Notes under the pieces: generated by a model
What the model saw: only the letters and a program-made list of their open reading frames with translations
The model's database searches: none
What the model was told of the DNA's origin: nothing
Assembly (NCBI RefSeq): GCF_004134775.1
Contig: NZ_SDOZ01000002.1
Location: 367,740-431,739 of the forward strand
DNA from: Candidatus Borkfalkia ceftriaxoniphila
Lineage (GTDB): Bacteria > Bacillota > Clostridia > Christensenellales > Borkfalkiaceae
Reading direction: 5' to 3'
Length of the DNA: 64,000 nt
Made by a program: the position numbers and the translations under genes
Part shown: positions 49,404-58,859 of the stretch, piece by piece
How the letters are laid out: each line of letters opens with the position of its first letter
How positions within the stretch are numbered: position 1 is the stretch's first letter

Positions 49404-50246
49404 TCATTTCACCTCCTTGGAAAAGAGGTTGCAGGCTTTTTCTCGCTCGTGCAACTCGAATTCTTTATACACCGTGGCGCGCTTCATCATTTCGTCGAAA
49501 TCCACCTCGTGACCGTCGAAATCGGGACCGTCCACGCAGGCGAATTTGGTCTTGCCGCCCACAGTCAGACGGCAGCCGCCGCACATACCCGTGCCGTCGA
49601 TCATGATGGGGTTCATGCTGACGACCGTTTTGATATCGTACTGTTTGGTGAGCAGGGAAACGAATTTCATCATGACGACGGGCCCGATGGCGATGACCTC
49701 GTCATACTGTTCGCCGCTTTCGATGAGCGCTTTCAAGGCGTCGGTGACGAGTCCTTTTTCGCCGTAAGAGCCGTCGTCGGTCATCATCTTATAGACGTCG
49801 GAAACGGATCTGAACTCCTTTTCCAGAATGACTAAATCCCGATTGCGGAAACCGACGATGCTGTGCACGACCGCACCCAGTTCGTGCAGTTTTTTCGCCA
49901 CGGGATAGGCGATGGCGCAGCCGACGCCGCCGCCGATGACGGCGACTTTTTTAAGTCCCTCCACGTGCGACGCGGTGCCCAAGGGTCCCACGAAATCCTG
50001 AATGCAATCGCCCTCGCCGAGGCGGTTGAGCCGCTCGGTCGTGCCGCCGACAATCTGGAATATAATGGTGATCGTCCCTTTCTCGCGGTTATAGTCCGCG
50101 ATGGTCAGGGGGATGCGCTCCCCCTCTTCATCCACGCGCAAAATGATGAACTGCCCCGGTTCGGCTTTTCTCGCGACGAACGGCGCCTCCACTTCCATGA
50201 GCGTGACGGTTGGATTGAGTTCTTTTTTTCGAATGATCTTATACAT
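49404..50246 (-). CDS. nfnA: NfnA, ferredoxin-NADP reductase-like FAD/NAD-binding subunit
   Basis: 280 residues from the ATG at 50246 (GAGG upstream). FAD domain (GQFIILRVDEEGERIPLTIA), NAD-binding loop (VAVIGGGVGCAIAYPVAKKL) and the C-terminal [2Fe-2S] cysteines (GTGMCGGCRLTVGGKTKFAC). This sulfide dehydrogenase/dihydroorotate-dehydrogenase-electron-transfer type subunit pairs with NfnB. The nfnA-nfnB order is as in Clostridium kluyveri. The pair lies between clpX and lon, an unusual position. Confidence 0.88.
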   Translation of the reverse strand: MYKIIRKKELNPTVTLMEVEAPFVARKAEPGQFIILRVDEEGERIPLTIADYNREKGTITIIFQIVGGTTERLNRLGEGDCIQDFVGPLGTASHVEGLKKVAVIGGGVGCAIAYPVAKKLHELGAVVHSIVGFRNRDLVILEKEFRSVSDVYKMMTDDGSYGEKGLVTDALKALIESGEQYDEVIAIGPVVMMKFVSLLTKQYDIKTVVSMNPIMIDGTGMCGGCRLTVGGKTKFACVDGPDFDGHEVDFDEMMKRATVYKEFELHEREKACNLFSKEVK

Positions 50247-50374
50247 ACGTTTATGCCTCATACAGGGTACTTTGTTTCACACAAATTATAAATGGTTTTT
50301 ACGGACAAGGCAAGCGTTTCGCGCCGCGTTTCGACAAAAAGGCGTATAAGTTTTTCTTATCGCCGCCATAAAAA

Positions 50375-50401
50375 AACGGCGCCGTATATTTCGGTGCCGT
50401 T
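50375..50401 (-). terminator. clpX terminator
   Basis: AACGGCACCG/CGGCGCCGTT stem with G-T pairs (50401-50392 with 50384-50375), followed by TTTTTT on the minus strand. Confidence 0.75.
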
Positions 50402-50408
50402 TGTATCG

Positions 50409-51626
50409 TCAAGCGCTCTTTTTCACGATGGCGGGCTTGGATTTCCCGAGCACGCAGTCGCGCGTGATCTTGACTTCCTCGATGCTGTCGTTGGAGGGAA
50501 TGTCGTACATGACGTCGGTCATCAGATTTTCGATGATGGTGCGAAGTCCCCTCGCGCCCGTCTTTAAGCGGATGGCGGTGTTGGCGATCTCGCTCACCGC
50601 GTCCTCGTCGAAGGAGAGTTTGACGCCGTCCATGCCGATGAGTTTCTGGTATTGCTTGATGATGGCGTTTTTCGGCTCGGTGAGGATCTTGACGAGCGCG
50701 CCTTCGTCGAGGGGCTGTAAACTCACCACGATGGGGATACGCCCGACGAATTCGGGGATCAGGCCGAATTTCGTCAGATCCTGCGGCTTGACGTCGTCCA
50801 GAAGTTCATAATCCATTTCCTCGCCGCTCTTTTTCACGTTGGAACCGAAACCGAGGGAGGTGTCGTCCTTGCGGCGCTGCACGATCTTATCCAGCCCAAC
50901 GAACGCCCCGCCGCAGATGAAGAGAATGTTGGTGGTATCGATGCGCATGCACTCCTGCTGCGGGTGTTTGCGTCCGCCCTGCGGGGGCACGCTGGCGATC
51001 GTGCTCTCGATGATCTTCAAAAGCGCCTGCTGCACGCCCTCGCCCGATACATCGCGGGTGATGGAAACGTTTTCGCTCTTTCTCGCGATCTTGTCGATCT
51101 CGTCGATATAGATAATGCCGCGCTGCGCCTTTTCGATGTCGTAATCGGCGTTCTGAATGAGTTTCAGAAGGATATTTTCCACGTCCTCGCCGACGTAGCC
51201 CGCCTCCGTAAGCGTGGTGGCGTCCGTGGTGGCGAAGGGAACGTTGAGGATGCGGGCGAGCGTACGCGCCAAAAGCGTTTTGCCGCAGCCCGTGGGCCCG
51301 AGCAGCAGAATGTTGCTCTTTTCGATCTCCACGTCGTCCTCTTTTTTCAGATTGTTGATGCGTTTATAGTGGTTGTACACGGCCACCGAAAGCACTTTTT
51401 TCGCTTTATCCTGTCCGACAATGTATTTATCCAGTTCGGCTTTGATCTCCGAAGGTTTTTTCAGCGCTACCTCGTCCTGCGGTTTCTCCTCCGCGTCGAG
51501 CAACTGTTCGCGGCAGATCTCTACGCACTCGTCGCAGATATTGATGCCGTTGGGACCGGATATCAAACATTTTGTCAGTGTTTTCGGCTTGCCGCAAAAG
51601 GAACAAAATTGTTCTTCGTCTTTCAT
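50409..51626 (-). CDS. clpX: ClpX, ATP-dependent unfoldase of ClpXP
   Basis: 405 residues. N-terminal zinc domain ([32 protein letters not shown]), Walker [21 protein letters not shown], Walker [19 protein letters not shown], and the ClpP-binding IGF-type loop region. It unfolds substrates, including tmRNA-tagged proteins, and passes them to ClpP. It lies 125 bp after clpP and has its own terminator. Confidence 0.97.
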   Translation of the reverse strand: MKDEEQFCSFCGKPKTLTKCLISGPNGINICDECVEICREQLLDAEEKPQDEVALKKPSEIKAELDKYIVGQDKAKKVLSVAVYNHYKRINNLKKEDDVEIEKSNILLLGPTGCGKTLLARTLARILNVPFATTDATTLTEAGYVGEDVENILLKLIQNADYDIEKAQRGIIYIDEIDKIARKSENVSITRDVSGEGVQQALLKIIESTIASVPPQGGRKHPQQECMRIDTTNILFICGGAFVGLDKIVQRRKDDTSLGFGSNVKKSGEEMDYELLDDVKPQDLTKFGLIPEFVGRIPIVVSLQPLDEGALVKILTEPKNAIIKQYQKLIGMDGVKLSFDEDAVSEIANTAIRLKTGARGLRTIIENLMTDVMYDIPSNDSIEEVKITRDCVLGKSKPAIVKKSA

Positions 51627-51750
51627 TTTTTACTCCGTAAACTGATTTTAAAAATTTCGCCGCGCAAAATTCGAACGGACATTCTCTTATTGCACAGCGA
51701 AGTTTTGTTTTTGTATTCACTTTTCCAGCAAGATTCAAACCCGAAGGATC

Positions 51751-52344
51751 TTATCTTTTATAGAAAACTTTGTCGATAAGGCCGTATTTTTGCGCTTCGT
51801 CCGCGGAAAGGTAATTATCGCGGTCGGTGTCGCGCTCGATCTCCTGAATGGTCTTGCCCGTATTTTCGGAAAGGATACGGTTCATCTTATCGCGAATTTT
51901 TAAAATATGCTCCGCCTGGATCTTAATGTCGCTCGCCTGTCCCTGCGCGCCGCCGAGCGGCTGATGGATCATGATCTCGCTGTTGGGCAGCGCGAAACGC
52001 TTGCCCTTGGCGCCGCTGGAAAGCAAAAACGCCCCCATGCTCGCCGCGAGCCCGATGCAGATGGTGCTCACGTCGCATTTGATATACTGCATGGTGTCGT
52101 AGATCGCAAGCCCCGCGGACACGCTGCCGCCCGGACTGTTGATGTACAGGCTGATATCCTTGCCCAGATCTTTCGCTTCGAGATAGATAAGTTGCGCCAC
52201 GATGGTGTTCGCCATCCCGTCGTTGATCTCGCCCGAAAGGAAGATGATCCTATCTTCCAAAAGGCGGGAATAAATATCGTACGAACGCTCCCCGCGGCTG
52301 GACTGCTCCACGACCATGGGGATCAAATTCATTCTTTCGTCCAT
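51751..52344 (-). CDS. clpP: ClpP, ATP-dependent protease proteolytic subunit
   Basis: 197 residues, full length. Catalytic Ser in [20 protein letters not shown], His in [20 protein letters not shown], and Asp in [20 protein letters not shown] are present. Self-compartmentalised serine protease used by ClpX and others. It starts 46 bp after the trigger-factor gene stops. Confidence 0.97.
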   Translation of the reverse strand: MDERMNLIPMVVEQSSRGERSYDIYSRLLEDRIIFLSGEINDGMANTIVAQLIYLEAKDLGKDISLYINSPGGSVSAGLAIYDTMQYIKCDVSTICIGLAASMGAFLLSSGAKGKRFALPNSEIMIHQPLGGAQGQASDIKIQAEHILKIRDKMNRILSENTGKTIQEIERDTDRDNYLSADEAQKYGLIDKVFYKR

Positions 52345-52390
52345 ATGTCCTCCTTATTTGCCCGCCGTACCGTAAATCCGGAGTTGCGGG

Positions 52391-53863
52391 TTATTCTTTA
52401 TCGCTTTCGGCGCTCTTTTTCGCCGCGGGCTTTTTTGCCGCGGGTTTTTTCTCGCCGTCTTCGCTCTTTGCCGTCTTTTTGGCGGCGGGTTTCTTGGCGG
52501 CGGGCTTTTCTTCCCCTGCCGCGCTCTTTGCGGCGGGCTTTTTCGCCGCGCTCTTCTTCGCCGCTTTGCCCGTCATTTCGTTGTTCGCTTTCAAAAACTC
52601 GAACAATTTATTGATGGTGATGTCGTTCGCAATGTATTCCCTCTGCGAAGCGTCCACGTCCTTTTTGTACTCTTCGAGCGTTTTGCCCGTCGCTTTCGCG
52701 TACTCTTCGAGTTTTGCGTCCACTTCCGCGTCGTCCGCCTTGATGTTCTCCTGGCGGATGATCTTATCGATGACCAACTGGCTCTTTACGGTGTCGGCAG
52801 CCTGCGCCTCGTAGCCCTTGCGGAACGCTTCCATATCGGTGCCCATGTATTTGAGGTAATCTTCGAGTTTCAGCCCGCCGTACTGCATGGAAAGGCGGTA
52901 TTCTGCGTTGCGCACCATCATGTCTACCTGGTTTTCGATCATGACCTGGGGAATTTCCGCCTCGGCCTTATCGGTGATCGCCTTGACGATGTTGTTTTCC
53001 GTCTCCGCGTCGCCCTTAGACTTGGCTTCCTTTTCCAGGCGCTCGCGCGTTTCTTTCTTATAAGCCTCGACGCTCTCCGCGCCCGCCGCGTCCTTGACGA
53101 ACTCGTCGTTAACTTCGGGAAGTTCTTCTTTTTTGATCTCGTGCAGTTTGACCGCGAACACGGCGGCCTTGCCTTTGAGTTCTTCCGCCTGATAATCTTC
53201 GGGGAAAGTGACGTTGATATCCTTCTCCTCGCCGATATTCATGCCCACGACCTGCTCTTCGAATCCTTCGATGAAGGAATGGCTGCCGAGAACGAGCGTA
53301 TGGCGCTCCGCCGTGCCGCCTTCGAATTTGACGCCGTCCACGCTGCCCGAAAAATCGATGATAACGCTGTCGCCGTTTTCCGCCGCGCGGCCCTCTACGT
53401 TCACCGTGCGGGCGTTTCTTTCCTGTAACTTTTTAAGTTCCGCATCCACGTCGGCATCGGTTACATTATACTCAACTTTTTCGATCTTTATACCCTTGTA
53501 GTCGCCCAATTTCACGTCGGGCTTGACGGGCGCGACCGCAACGAGCACGGCGCCGTCCTCGTCGATCTTCTCCACGGACAACTCGGGCTGGCCGACGGCG
53601 GTAAAGTTTTCCGCCTCCTTGTCGAGGATGTTATAGTAATGCTCGGAATACAGGTTATTGAGCGCGTCTTCGTAAAAAACGCCCTTACCGTAATTGAGTT
53701 CGATGACGTGTTTGGGGGCTTTGCCCTTTCTGAAACCGTTGACGGCATATCTGCCTCTCGTCTGCATATATGCTTTCTGATTCGCCTGCTCCCATTCTTC
53801 TTTGCTGAATGTGATCTTAATGGTCACGGTGCTTTTTTCGGAAGCCTGTGCTTTGTATTTCAT
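52391..53863 (-). CDS. tig: Trigger factor with a lysine/alanine-rich C-terminal tail
   Basis: 490 residues from the ATG at 53863 (AGGAG upstream). Ribosome-binding domain with signature GFRKGKAPKHVIE, PPIase FKBP-type domain (DSVIIDFSGSVDGVKFEGGT), and the helical chaperone arms to about residue 430. Then comes a ~55-residue tail made almost only of K, A, P, S, E, D and G with three KKPAAKK-type repeats (EKPAAKKPAAKK, EKKPAAKKPAAKK). Ordinary trigger factors lack this tail; it resembles histone H1-like nucleic-acid-binding tails. Order tig-clpP-clpX is conserved. Confidence 0.94.
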   Translation of the reverse strand: MKYKAQASEKSTVTIKITFSKEEWEQANQKAYMQTRGRYAVNGFRKGKAPKHVIELNYGKGVFYEDALNNLYSEHYYNILDKEAENFTAVGQPELSVEKIDEDGAVLVAVAPVKPDVKLGDYKGIKIEKVEYNVTDADVDAELKKLQERNARTVNVEGRAAENGDSVIIDFSGSVDGVKFEGGTAERHTLVLGSHSFIEGFEEQVVGMNIGEEKDINVTFPEDYQAEELKGKAAVFAVKLHEIKKEELPEVNDEFVKDAAGAESVEAYKKETRERLEKEAKSKGDAETENNIVKAITDKAEAEIPQVMIENQVDMMVRNAEYRLSMQYGGLKLEDYLKYMGTDMEAFRKGYEAQAADTVKSQLVIDKIIRQENIKADDAEVDAKLEEYAKATGKTLEEYKKDVDASQREYIANDITINKLFEFLKANNEMTGKAAKKSAAKKPAAKSAAGEEKPAAKKPAAKKTAKSEDGEKKPAAKKPAAKKSAESDKE

Positions 53864-53979
53864 AACCTTTCTCCTGACAAAAAAATACTTTTTTACTCGA
53901 TACAACATTTTAGCACAATCTTTCCCGTTTGAAAAGCGTTTTTGCCCTGAATCCGCATATTTTCGCATTTTTCAAACGA

Positions 53980-54008
53980 TTTACAAATTTTGCGTTTTGG
54001 ATTATAAT
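53980..54008 (+). promoter_or_regulatory. rqcH promoter
   Basis: TTTACA (53980-53985), 17-bp spacer, TATAAT (54003-54008); transcription would start about 33 bp before the rqcH ATG. Confidence 0.8.
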
Positions 54009-54046
54009 AGGAAGAGATCCTTTGACGGGATCGGGAGGTTTTTGAA

Positions 54047-55747
54047 ATGCCCCAGGACGCCTATACCCTGCGCCACGTTGCGCGCGAACTTTGCGCCGCG
54101 CTTTCGGGCGGCAAGGTCAATAAAATCATTCAGCCCTCGCGCGACGAGATAGATATGCTTCTGTACGCGGGCGGCCGCACGCAAAAACTTTTGCTCAACA
54201 CCAACGCCTCGTACGCCCGCGCCGCGCTCTCCGACGCCGCCAGAAGCGCGCCCGCCGCCGCGCCCAATTTCTGCATGCTGCTCAGAAAGCACCTTTTGGG
54301 AGGCGTGCTCGTAAGCGTGGAACAGATCGCTTTCGAACGCATTCTCGCCTTTACCTTTGACTGTACGGGCGAATTTTCCCGCGCGCGGCGCGTGCTGTAC
54401 GCCGAGATCATGGGCAAATACTCCAACCTGATCCTTACCGAAAACGGCGTGATCTCGGGTGCGCTGAAAGTTTCTTCGGTCCAGGAAAATTTCAAACGCA
54501 CCCTGTTCCCCGGCGCGAGATATCTCTTTCCCGAACCGCAGGACAAAGCGGACGCGCGCGATATACAGGCGCTCGAAGCGCTCTTTTCCGCGTTCGGCGG
54601 GGGCGATCTCGAGCGCTTTTTGTTCGAATCGGTGGGCGGGCTCGCCTACTCCACCGCCGCGCTCATCTGCGAATCGGCGCATATTTCCGACCCCGCGCCC
54701 CCTTTCGACGGCGCGGGCGCGAAATCGTTCGCGCAGCACGTACACGATTTTATCTTTTCCGAAGAGGTTTCACCCGCGATCCAAACGCGGGACGGCGCGT
54801 TCGTCGATTTTCACGCGCGCTATGCGGGCGGGATTCCCTTTGACAGCGTAAACGCCGCGCAGGACGCCTTTTATACGGACAAGGAAACGGCGCGCGACTT
54901 TACCGAAAAGCGCCGTAAACTGGAAAGCCTTTTGAACGCGCGGCGCAAAAAGGAAGAAAAAAAACTGGCGTTGCTCGTCGACAGGGAAAGAGAATGCGCC
55001 AATATCGAGAAAAACCGCGTGTTCGGAGAACTTCTGACCGCCAATCTGTACGCTTTGAAAAAAGGCGCTGAGGGCTGCGAACTTTTAGACTACACCGACG
55101 AAAACTGTCCGCTCGTGAAAATACCGCTCGACAAGACGCTCTCGCCCGCGCAGAACGCGCAGAAATATTATAAGAAATACAACAAACAGAAACGCACGCT
55201 CGCAGCCGTGGCTCCGCAACGCGCGGAAACGGAGAGCGAACTGGATTACATTTTCAGCGCCCTTTCCTCCCTCGCCCGCGCGGAAACGTGCACCGACCTT
55301 GTGGAGATCGAGGAAGAACTGAAAGAATACGGGCTGATCAAAGCGGAAAAAGGCAAAAAAAAGCCCCCCAAGGAGGCGCCCTTCCGCACTTTCTCGTTCG
55401 AAGGGTTTACGATCTTCGCGGGGCGCAACAACGTGCAGAACGACCGCCTTTTGAAAGAATCCGCGCCCGAAGATCTCTGGTTCCACACCCAGAAATACCA
55501 CAGTTCGCACGTCATCGTCAAGAGCGGGCGGAAAGAAGTGCCCGACGGCGTGAAACTGTTCGCCGCCGAGGTATGCGCGTATTTTTCCGACGCCAAGGCG
55601 GGCGATAAGATCCCCGTGGACTTTTGCGAGCGCAAATTCGTAAAAAAGCCTTCGAAATCGCGGGCGGGATTCGTCGTGTACACGAATTTTTCCACCATGC
55701 TCGTCACGCCCGACCGACACGCAGACAGACAGACGGGAGCGCGCTGA
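54047..55747 (+). CDS. rqcH: RqcH (NFACT family, ribosome quality control)
   Basis: 566 residues. NFACT-N domain start (AYTLRHVARELCAALSGGKV), coiled-coil middle (about 280-400) and NFACT-R domain at the end (FTIFAGRNNVQNDRLLKESA with PEDLWFHTQKYHSSHVIVKS). RqcH with tRNA-Ala adds alanine tails to nascent chains on stalled 50S subunits, marking them for degradation, a route parallel to tmRNA. It was formerly annotated as fibronectin-binding. GGGAGG is 7-8 bp before the ATG. The stop overlaps the next gene (TGATG). Confidence 0.95.
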   Translation: MPQDAYTLRHVARELCAALSGGKVNKIIQPSRDEIDMLLYAGGRTQKLLLNTNASYARAALSDAARSAPAAAPNFCMLLRKHLLGGVLVSVEQIAFERILAFTFDCTGEFSRARRVLYAEIMGKYSNLILTENGVISGALKVSSVQENFKRTLFPGARYLFPEPQDKADARDIQALEALFSAFGGGDLERFLFESVGGLAYSTAALICESAHISDPAPPFDGAGAKSFAQHVHDFIFSEEVSPAIQTRDGAFVDFHARYAGGIPFDSVNAAQDAFYTDKETARDFTEKRRKLESLLNARRKKEEKKLALLVDRERECANIEKNRVFGELLTANLYALKKGAEGCELLDYTDENCPLVKIPLDKTLSPAQNAQKYYKKYNKQKRTLAAVAPQRAETESELDYIFSALSSLARAETCTDLVEIEEELKEYGLIKAEKGKKKPPKEAPFRTFSFEGFTIFAGRNNVQNDRLLKESAPEDLWFHTQKYHSSHVIVKSGRKEVPDGVKLFAAEVCAYFSDAKAGDKIPVDFCERKFVKKPSKSRAGFVVYTNFSTMLVTPDRHADRQTGAR

Positions 55748-56652
55748 TGGAGCGGTACCATTCTTTCAATTCGTACATGAAAGAACGTTTCGGCGGAAAA
55801 GTTTATAAACTGGCGCTGGACGCGGGCATGACTTGTCCCAACCGCGACGGCACGCTCGGAACGGGCGGCTGCATTTTCTGCGCGGGCGGCGCGGGAGAAT
55901 TTTCTGAAAAGGACTGCGGCGATCTGCAAACGCAGATCGAACGCGCCAAGGCGAGGATACGCGCGAAGACGGACGCGGAAAAGTTCATCGCCTATTTTCA
56001 AAGTTATACCAACACTTACGCGCCCGCGGAGAGGCTGGAAGCGCTGTTCTTTCCCGTGGCGGATCTTCCCGAAATCGAGGCGGTCTCCGTGGCGACGCGC
56101 CCCGACTGTCTGGGCGGCGACGTATTGGACGTGCTGGAAAGGCTGCGAAAGAAAAAGCCCCTGTTCGTGGAACTGGGCTTACAGACAATCCATGAAGAGA
56201 GCGCGCGGCTGATCCGCCGCGGCTATCCGCTTTCCGTGTACGAAAGAGCGGTGAAAGATCTGAACGGGATCGGCGCGGAGGTGGTGACGCACGTCATTTT
56301 GGGGCTTCCCCGCGAAAGCGCCGAAATGATGGAAGAAACCGTGCGCTACGTGGGAAGAAGCGGCGCGCGCGGCATCAAATTGCAACTGCTGCACGTGCTC
56401 GCGGGCACAGAGTTGCAGAAAATGTATGAACGCGGAGAATTTTCCGTACTGTCGGCCGATGAATATATCGGCGTTCTGTGCCGCATGGTGGAGGCGCTGC
56501 CGCCCGAGATCGTGGTGCACCGTTTAACGGGCGACGCGCCCAGGCGCCTGCTCGTCGCGCCCGCCTGGTCGGCGGACAAAAAGCGGGTGCTGAACGCGAT
56601 ACGGGCGGAATTCGAGAGGCGGAACGTCATACAGGGAAAAACGTGTCAGTAA
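55747..56652 (+). CDS. Radical SAM protein, YhcC family
   Basis: 301 residues from the ATG at 55747. The radical SAM CX3... site appears as CPNRDGTLGTGGCIFCAGGA, followed by DLQTQIERAKARIRAKTDAE and YFQSYTNTYAPAERLEALF, a conserved hallmark of this (TIGR01212/YhcC) family. The substrate is unknown; members are often close to translation genes. The ATG overlaps the rqcH stop by one base (TGATG) and the 3' end overlaps the convergent MFS gene by 26 bp. Confidence 0.9.
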   Translation: MERYHSFNSYMKERFGGKVYKLALDAGMTCPNRDGTLGTGGCIFCAGGAGEFSEKDCGDLQTQIERAKARIRAKTDAEKFIAYFQSYTNTYAPAERLEALFFPVADLPEIEAVSVATRPDCLGGDVLDVLERLRKKKPLFVELGLQTIHEESARLIRRGYPLSVYERAVKDLNGIGAEVVTHVILGLPRESAEMMEETVRYVGRSGARGIKLQLLHVLAGTELQKMYERGEFSVLSADEYIGVLCRMVEALPPEIVVHRLTGDAPRRLLVAPAWSADKKRVLNAIRAEFERRNVIQGKTCQ

Positions 56653-57841
56653 AGTTTACCGACGCGTTTTTTTTGTTCATGCGGTGCATGACAAAGAGCA
56701 CGGCGGCACACAGGAAAGGCGCGACGGACATGGTGAGATAAGCCGTGCGTATGCCCGTCAATTCCGCGATGCTTCCCGCGGCGGAGGGCAGAGCCGCCGC
56801 GCCCAGATCGGCGCAGACCGCGAGCGAGGCGATCATCCACGCGCCCGCCGAGGGCATATTTTCGCTCGCCACGGTCATGATGCCCGGCGAGAGCACGCCC
56901 ACGAACAGTCCGCAGCAGACGGATGTGACGAGCGCGAAAATCACGTTTTCCGTCACGGAGGAGAGCAAGAACAGCGCGCAGGTGGACAGCGCGGCAAAGA
57001 TGAGCACGGGAAGAGGGAAATGTTCCTTTCGTTTGGAGATCGCGACATATGTGAGCCCGCCCACGCCGAGGCAGACGGCGAACAGCCCCATGCCGACGAA
57101 CTCGCTCCACTCCCCGCCCACGCCGAGCGCGGCGGTCGCGAATACGGATATCCATTGATTGGCGGCGATCTCCGAACCGTACCCCAAAAAGATCGCCACC
57201 AGCGCCAATATGTAAAACAGATGAAAGGAAGATTTCGGTTTGGATATCCCGCTCTTTTTAACGACGGCCGCGCCTCCGACCAGAACGGCGGCGCCGAGCG
57301 GGATCAGGGCGAACCCGAACATGAGGTAATTCCAACTCTCTGAGCCGAAGACCGTCAGAAACACGGCGCACACGGCGACCAGCCCCACCTGCGCCCAGGC
57401 ATACACCGTCTTTAACAGGCAGATAGAGACCGAATTTTCGAGGCGGGGTATATTGTCTGCGATATTGGAGAGCACCACTTCGGACATACCGCCCGCAAAG
57501 GCGAACACCGTCGTCGCGCAGACGATGCCCGTAAAAAGCCCCTTCTCCGAAAACAAAAAGGGCACGCAGCCGTAAAACAGCAGTCCCGCAAAACTCAGCG
57601 TGCAGGAAAACACCGCAAGTTTCCGGAAAGAAACTCTGTCGATGAGGAAGATCAGAAGAAAGTCCGCGCACATCTGTGCGGCAAAATTGACCGCCGTCAG
57701 CATACCGAGTTTTATGTATGAAAAGTTATATAATTCGATAAACGATACGAATAAAAGCGCCGTAACGTTGGTAATGATTGCCTGATTGACGATACCCGCA
57801 TAGCAAGCGCGCGCCGTGCGGGAGAATTTTCCTTTGTTCAT
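56627..57841 (-). CDS. MFS transporter
   Basis: 404 residues from the ATG at 57841 (AGGAGC about 12 bp upstream, a longer than usual spacing). About twelve hydrophobic helices with a central cytosolic loop; helix 1 is VNQAIITNVTALLFVSFIEL. MFS architecture is clear but no substrate-specific signature is seen. Similar to proteins labelled sugar:cation symporter or drug exporter. It overlaps the radical SAM gene tail-to-tail. Confidence 0.75.
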   Translation of the reverse strand: MNKGKFSRTARACYAGIVNQAIITNVTALLFVSFIELYNFSYIKLGMLTAVNFAAQMCADFLLIFLIDRVSFRKLAVFSCTLSFAGLLFYGCVPFLFSEKGLFTGIVCATTVFAFAGGMSEVVLSNIADNIPRLENSVSICLLKTVYAWAQVGLVAVCAVFLTVFGSESWNYLMFGFALIPLGAAVLVGGAAVVKKSGISKPKSSFHLFYILALVAIFLGYGSEIAANQWISVFATAALGVGGEWSEFVGMGLFAVCLGVGGLTYVAISKRKEHFPLPVLIFAALSTCALFLLSSVTENVIFALVTSVCCGLFVGVLSPGIMTVASENMPSAGAWMIASLAVCADLGAAALPSAAGSIAELTGIRTAYLTMSVAPFLCAAVLFVMHRMNKKNASVNFTDTFFPV

Positions 57842-57931
57842 CTCGTTTTCTACGCTCCTAAATTCACTCGATACCATTGTATGCGCGGCGCGTTTTTCCT
57901 GCCACCGAGCCGAATTTCCGAGCGAAGAACC

Positions 57932-57960
57932 TTGACAACCGAACCTTCGTGTGATACTAT
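57932..57960 (+). promoter_or_regulatory. Promoter of the TrmH-family gene
   Basis: TTGACA (57932-57937), 17-bp spacer, TACTAT (57955-57960). Transcription would start at about the ATG at 57968, so the transcript may be nearly leaderless. Confidence 0.55.
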
Positions 57961-57967
57961 GAAAGGC

Positions 57968-58816
57968 ATGAATACGGAACTTTCTGCCTTTTTAGAAGAG
58001 AAAAATTTTCTGCCCGTCGGCGAGCAGAATCCCAAGATCAAACAAATCAAGGGAATATTATCCAATTCCAAACCCAACCCGCAGAAACTGTTTGTGGCGG
58101 AGGGCATCTGGATCTTGAAGATGTGCGAAAAATTCGCCGCGCCCGTCGAATCGCTGGTGCTCTGCCCCGCGCATATCCGCACCGCGGAGGCCGCCGAACT
58201 CGTAAAACGGCTCGCCGCGCGCGCGGGCGGACTGTACACCGTTTCGGAAAAGACGTATGAAAAAATTTCCGAACGCGGCCAGCCCGACGGACTGATGGCG
58301 CTTTGCAGGCTGCCCCGTTTCGAACTTTCCGACTTCTCGCCCCCGAAAAACGCGGTCATACTCGTTCTGGACGGCATCGAGATCCCCGGCAACGTGGGCA
58401 CGATGCTGCGCATGGCGGACGGCGCGGGGCTGGACGCCGTGTTTATCTGCAACCGCAAGGCAAGGCTCACCCACCCCAAACTCATCAAGGGCAGCCAGGG
58501 CGCGATATTGTCCGTTCCCACGTTCGAATTCGAAACGGTGGAAGAGTGCCGCGCCTGGCTCAAAGCGCACCGCGTGATCGTCTATCTCGCCGACACGCGC
58601 GCGGAGCGCAATTATTACGAAGAACCGTTCGGCGTAAAATGCGCGCTGGTGATGGGCAGCGAGCGCTACGGCATTTCGCGCGAATGGTACGAGGGCGAAT
58701 ACAAGATGATCGCCATTCCCATGCTGGGCAGTTGCGATTCTTTGAACGTGGGCGTAGCCGCCACCGTGCTCGCTTACGAGGCCTCCATCAAAAACAAATT
58801 GAATGCGAGAACATAA
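57968..58816 (+). CDS. TrmH/SpoU family RNA 2'-O-methyltransferase
   Basis: 282 residues from the ATG at 57968 (an ATG at 57959 is the alternative). N-terminal substrate-binding domain (LSNSKPNPQKLFVAEGIWIL), then SPOUT motifs: VLDGIEIPGNVGTMLRMADG, LVMGSERYGISREWYEGEYK and IPMLGSCDSLNVGVAATVLA. Target nucleotide not known; probably rRNA or tRNA. It differs from rlmB (33298-34023) and trmL. Ends with a strong terminator. Confidence 0.88.
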   Translation: MNTELSAFLEEKNFLPVGEQNPKIKQIKGILSNSKPNPQKLFVAEGIWILKMCEKFAAPVESLVLCPAHIRTAEAAELVKRLAARAGGLYTVSEKTYEKISERGQPDGLMALCRLPRFELSDFSPPKNAVILVLDGIEIPGNVGTMLRMADGAGLDAVFICNRKARLTHPKLIKGSQGAILSVPTFEFETVEECRAWLKAHRVIVYLADTRAERNYYEEPFGVKCALVMGSERYGISREWYEGEYKMIAIPMLGSCDSLNVGVAATVLAYEASIKNKLNART

Positions 58817-58818
58817 AA

Positions 58819-58850
58819 AAAGCCGAGCGAAATCCGCTCGGCTTTTTGTT
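58819..58850 (+). terminator. Bidirectional terminator
   Basis: AAAGCCGAGCG (58819-58829) pairs with CGCTCGGCTTT (58835-58845), flanked by A and T runs; serves the TrmH-family gene and the convergent CvpA gene. Confidence 0.9.
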
Positions 58851-58859
58851 TTTGCATAA

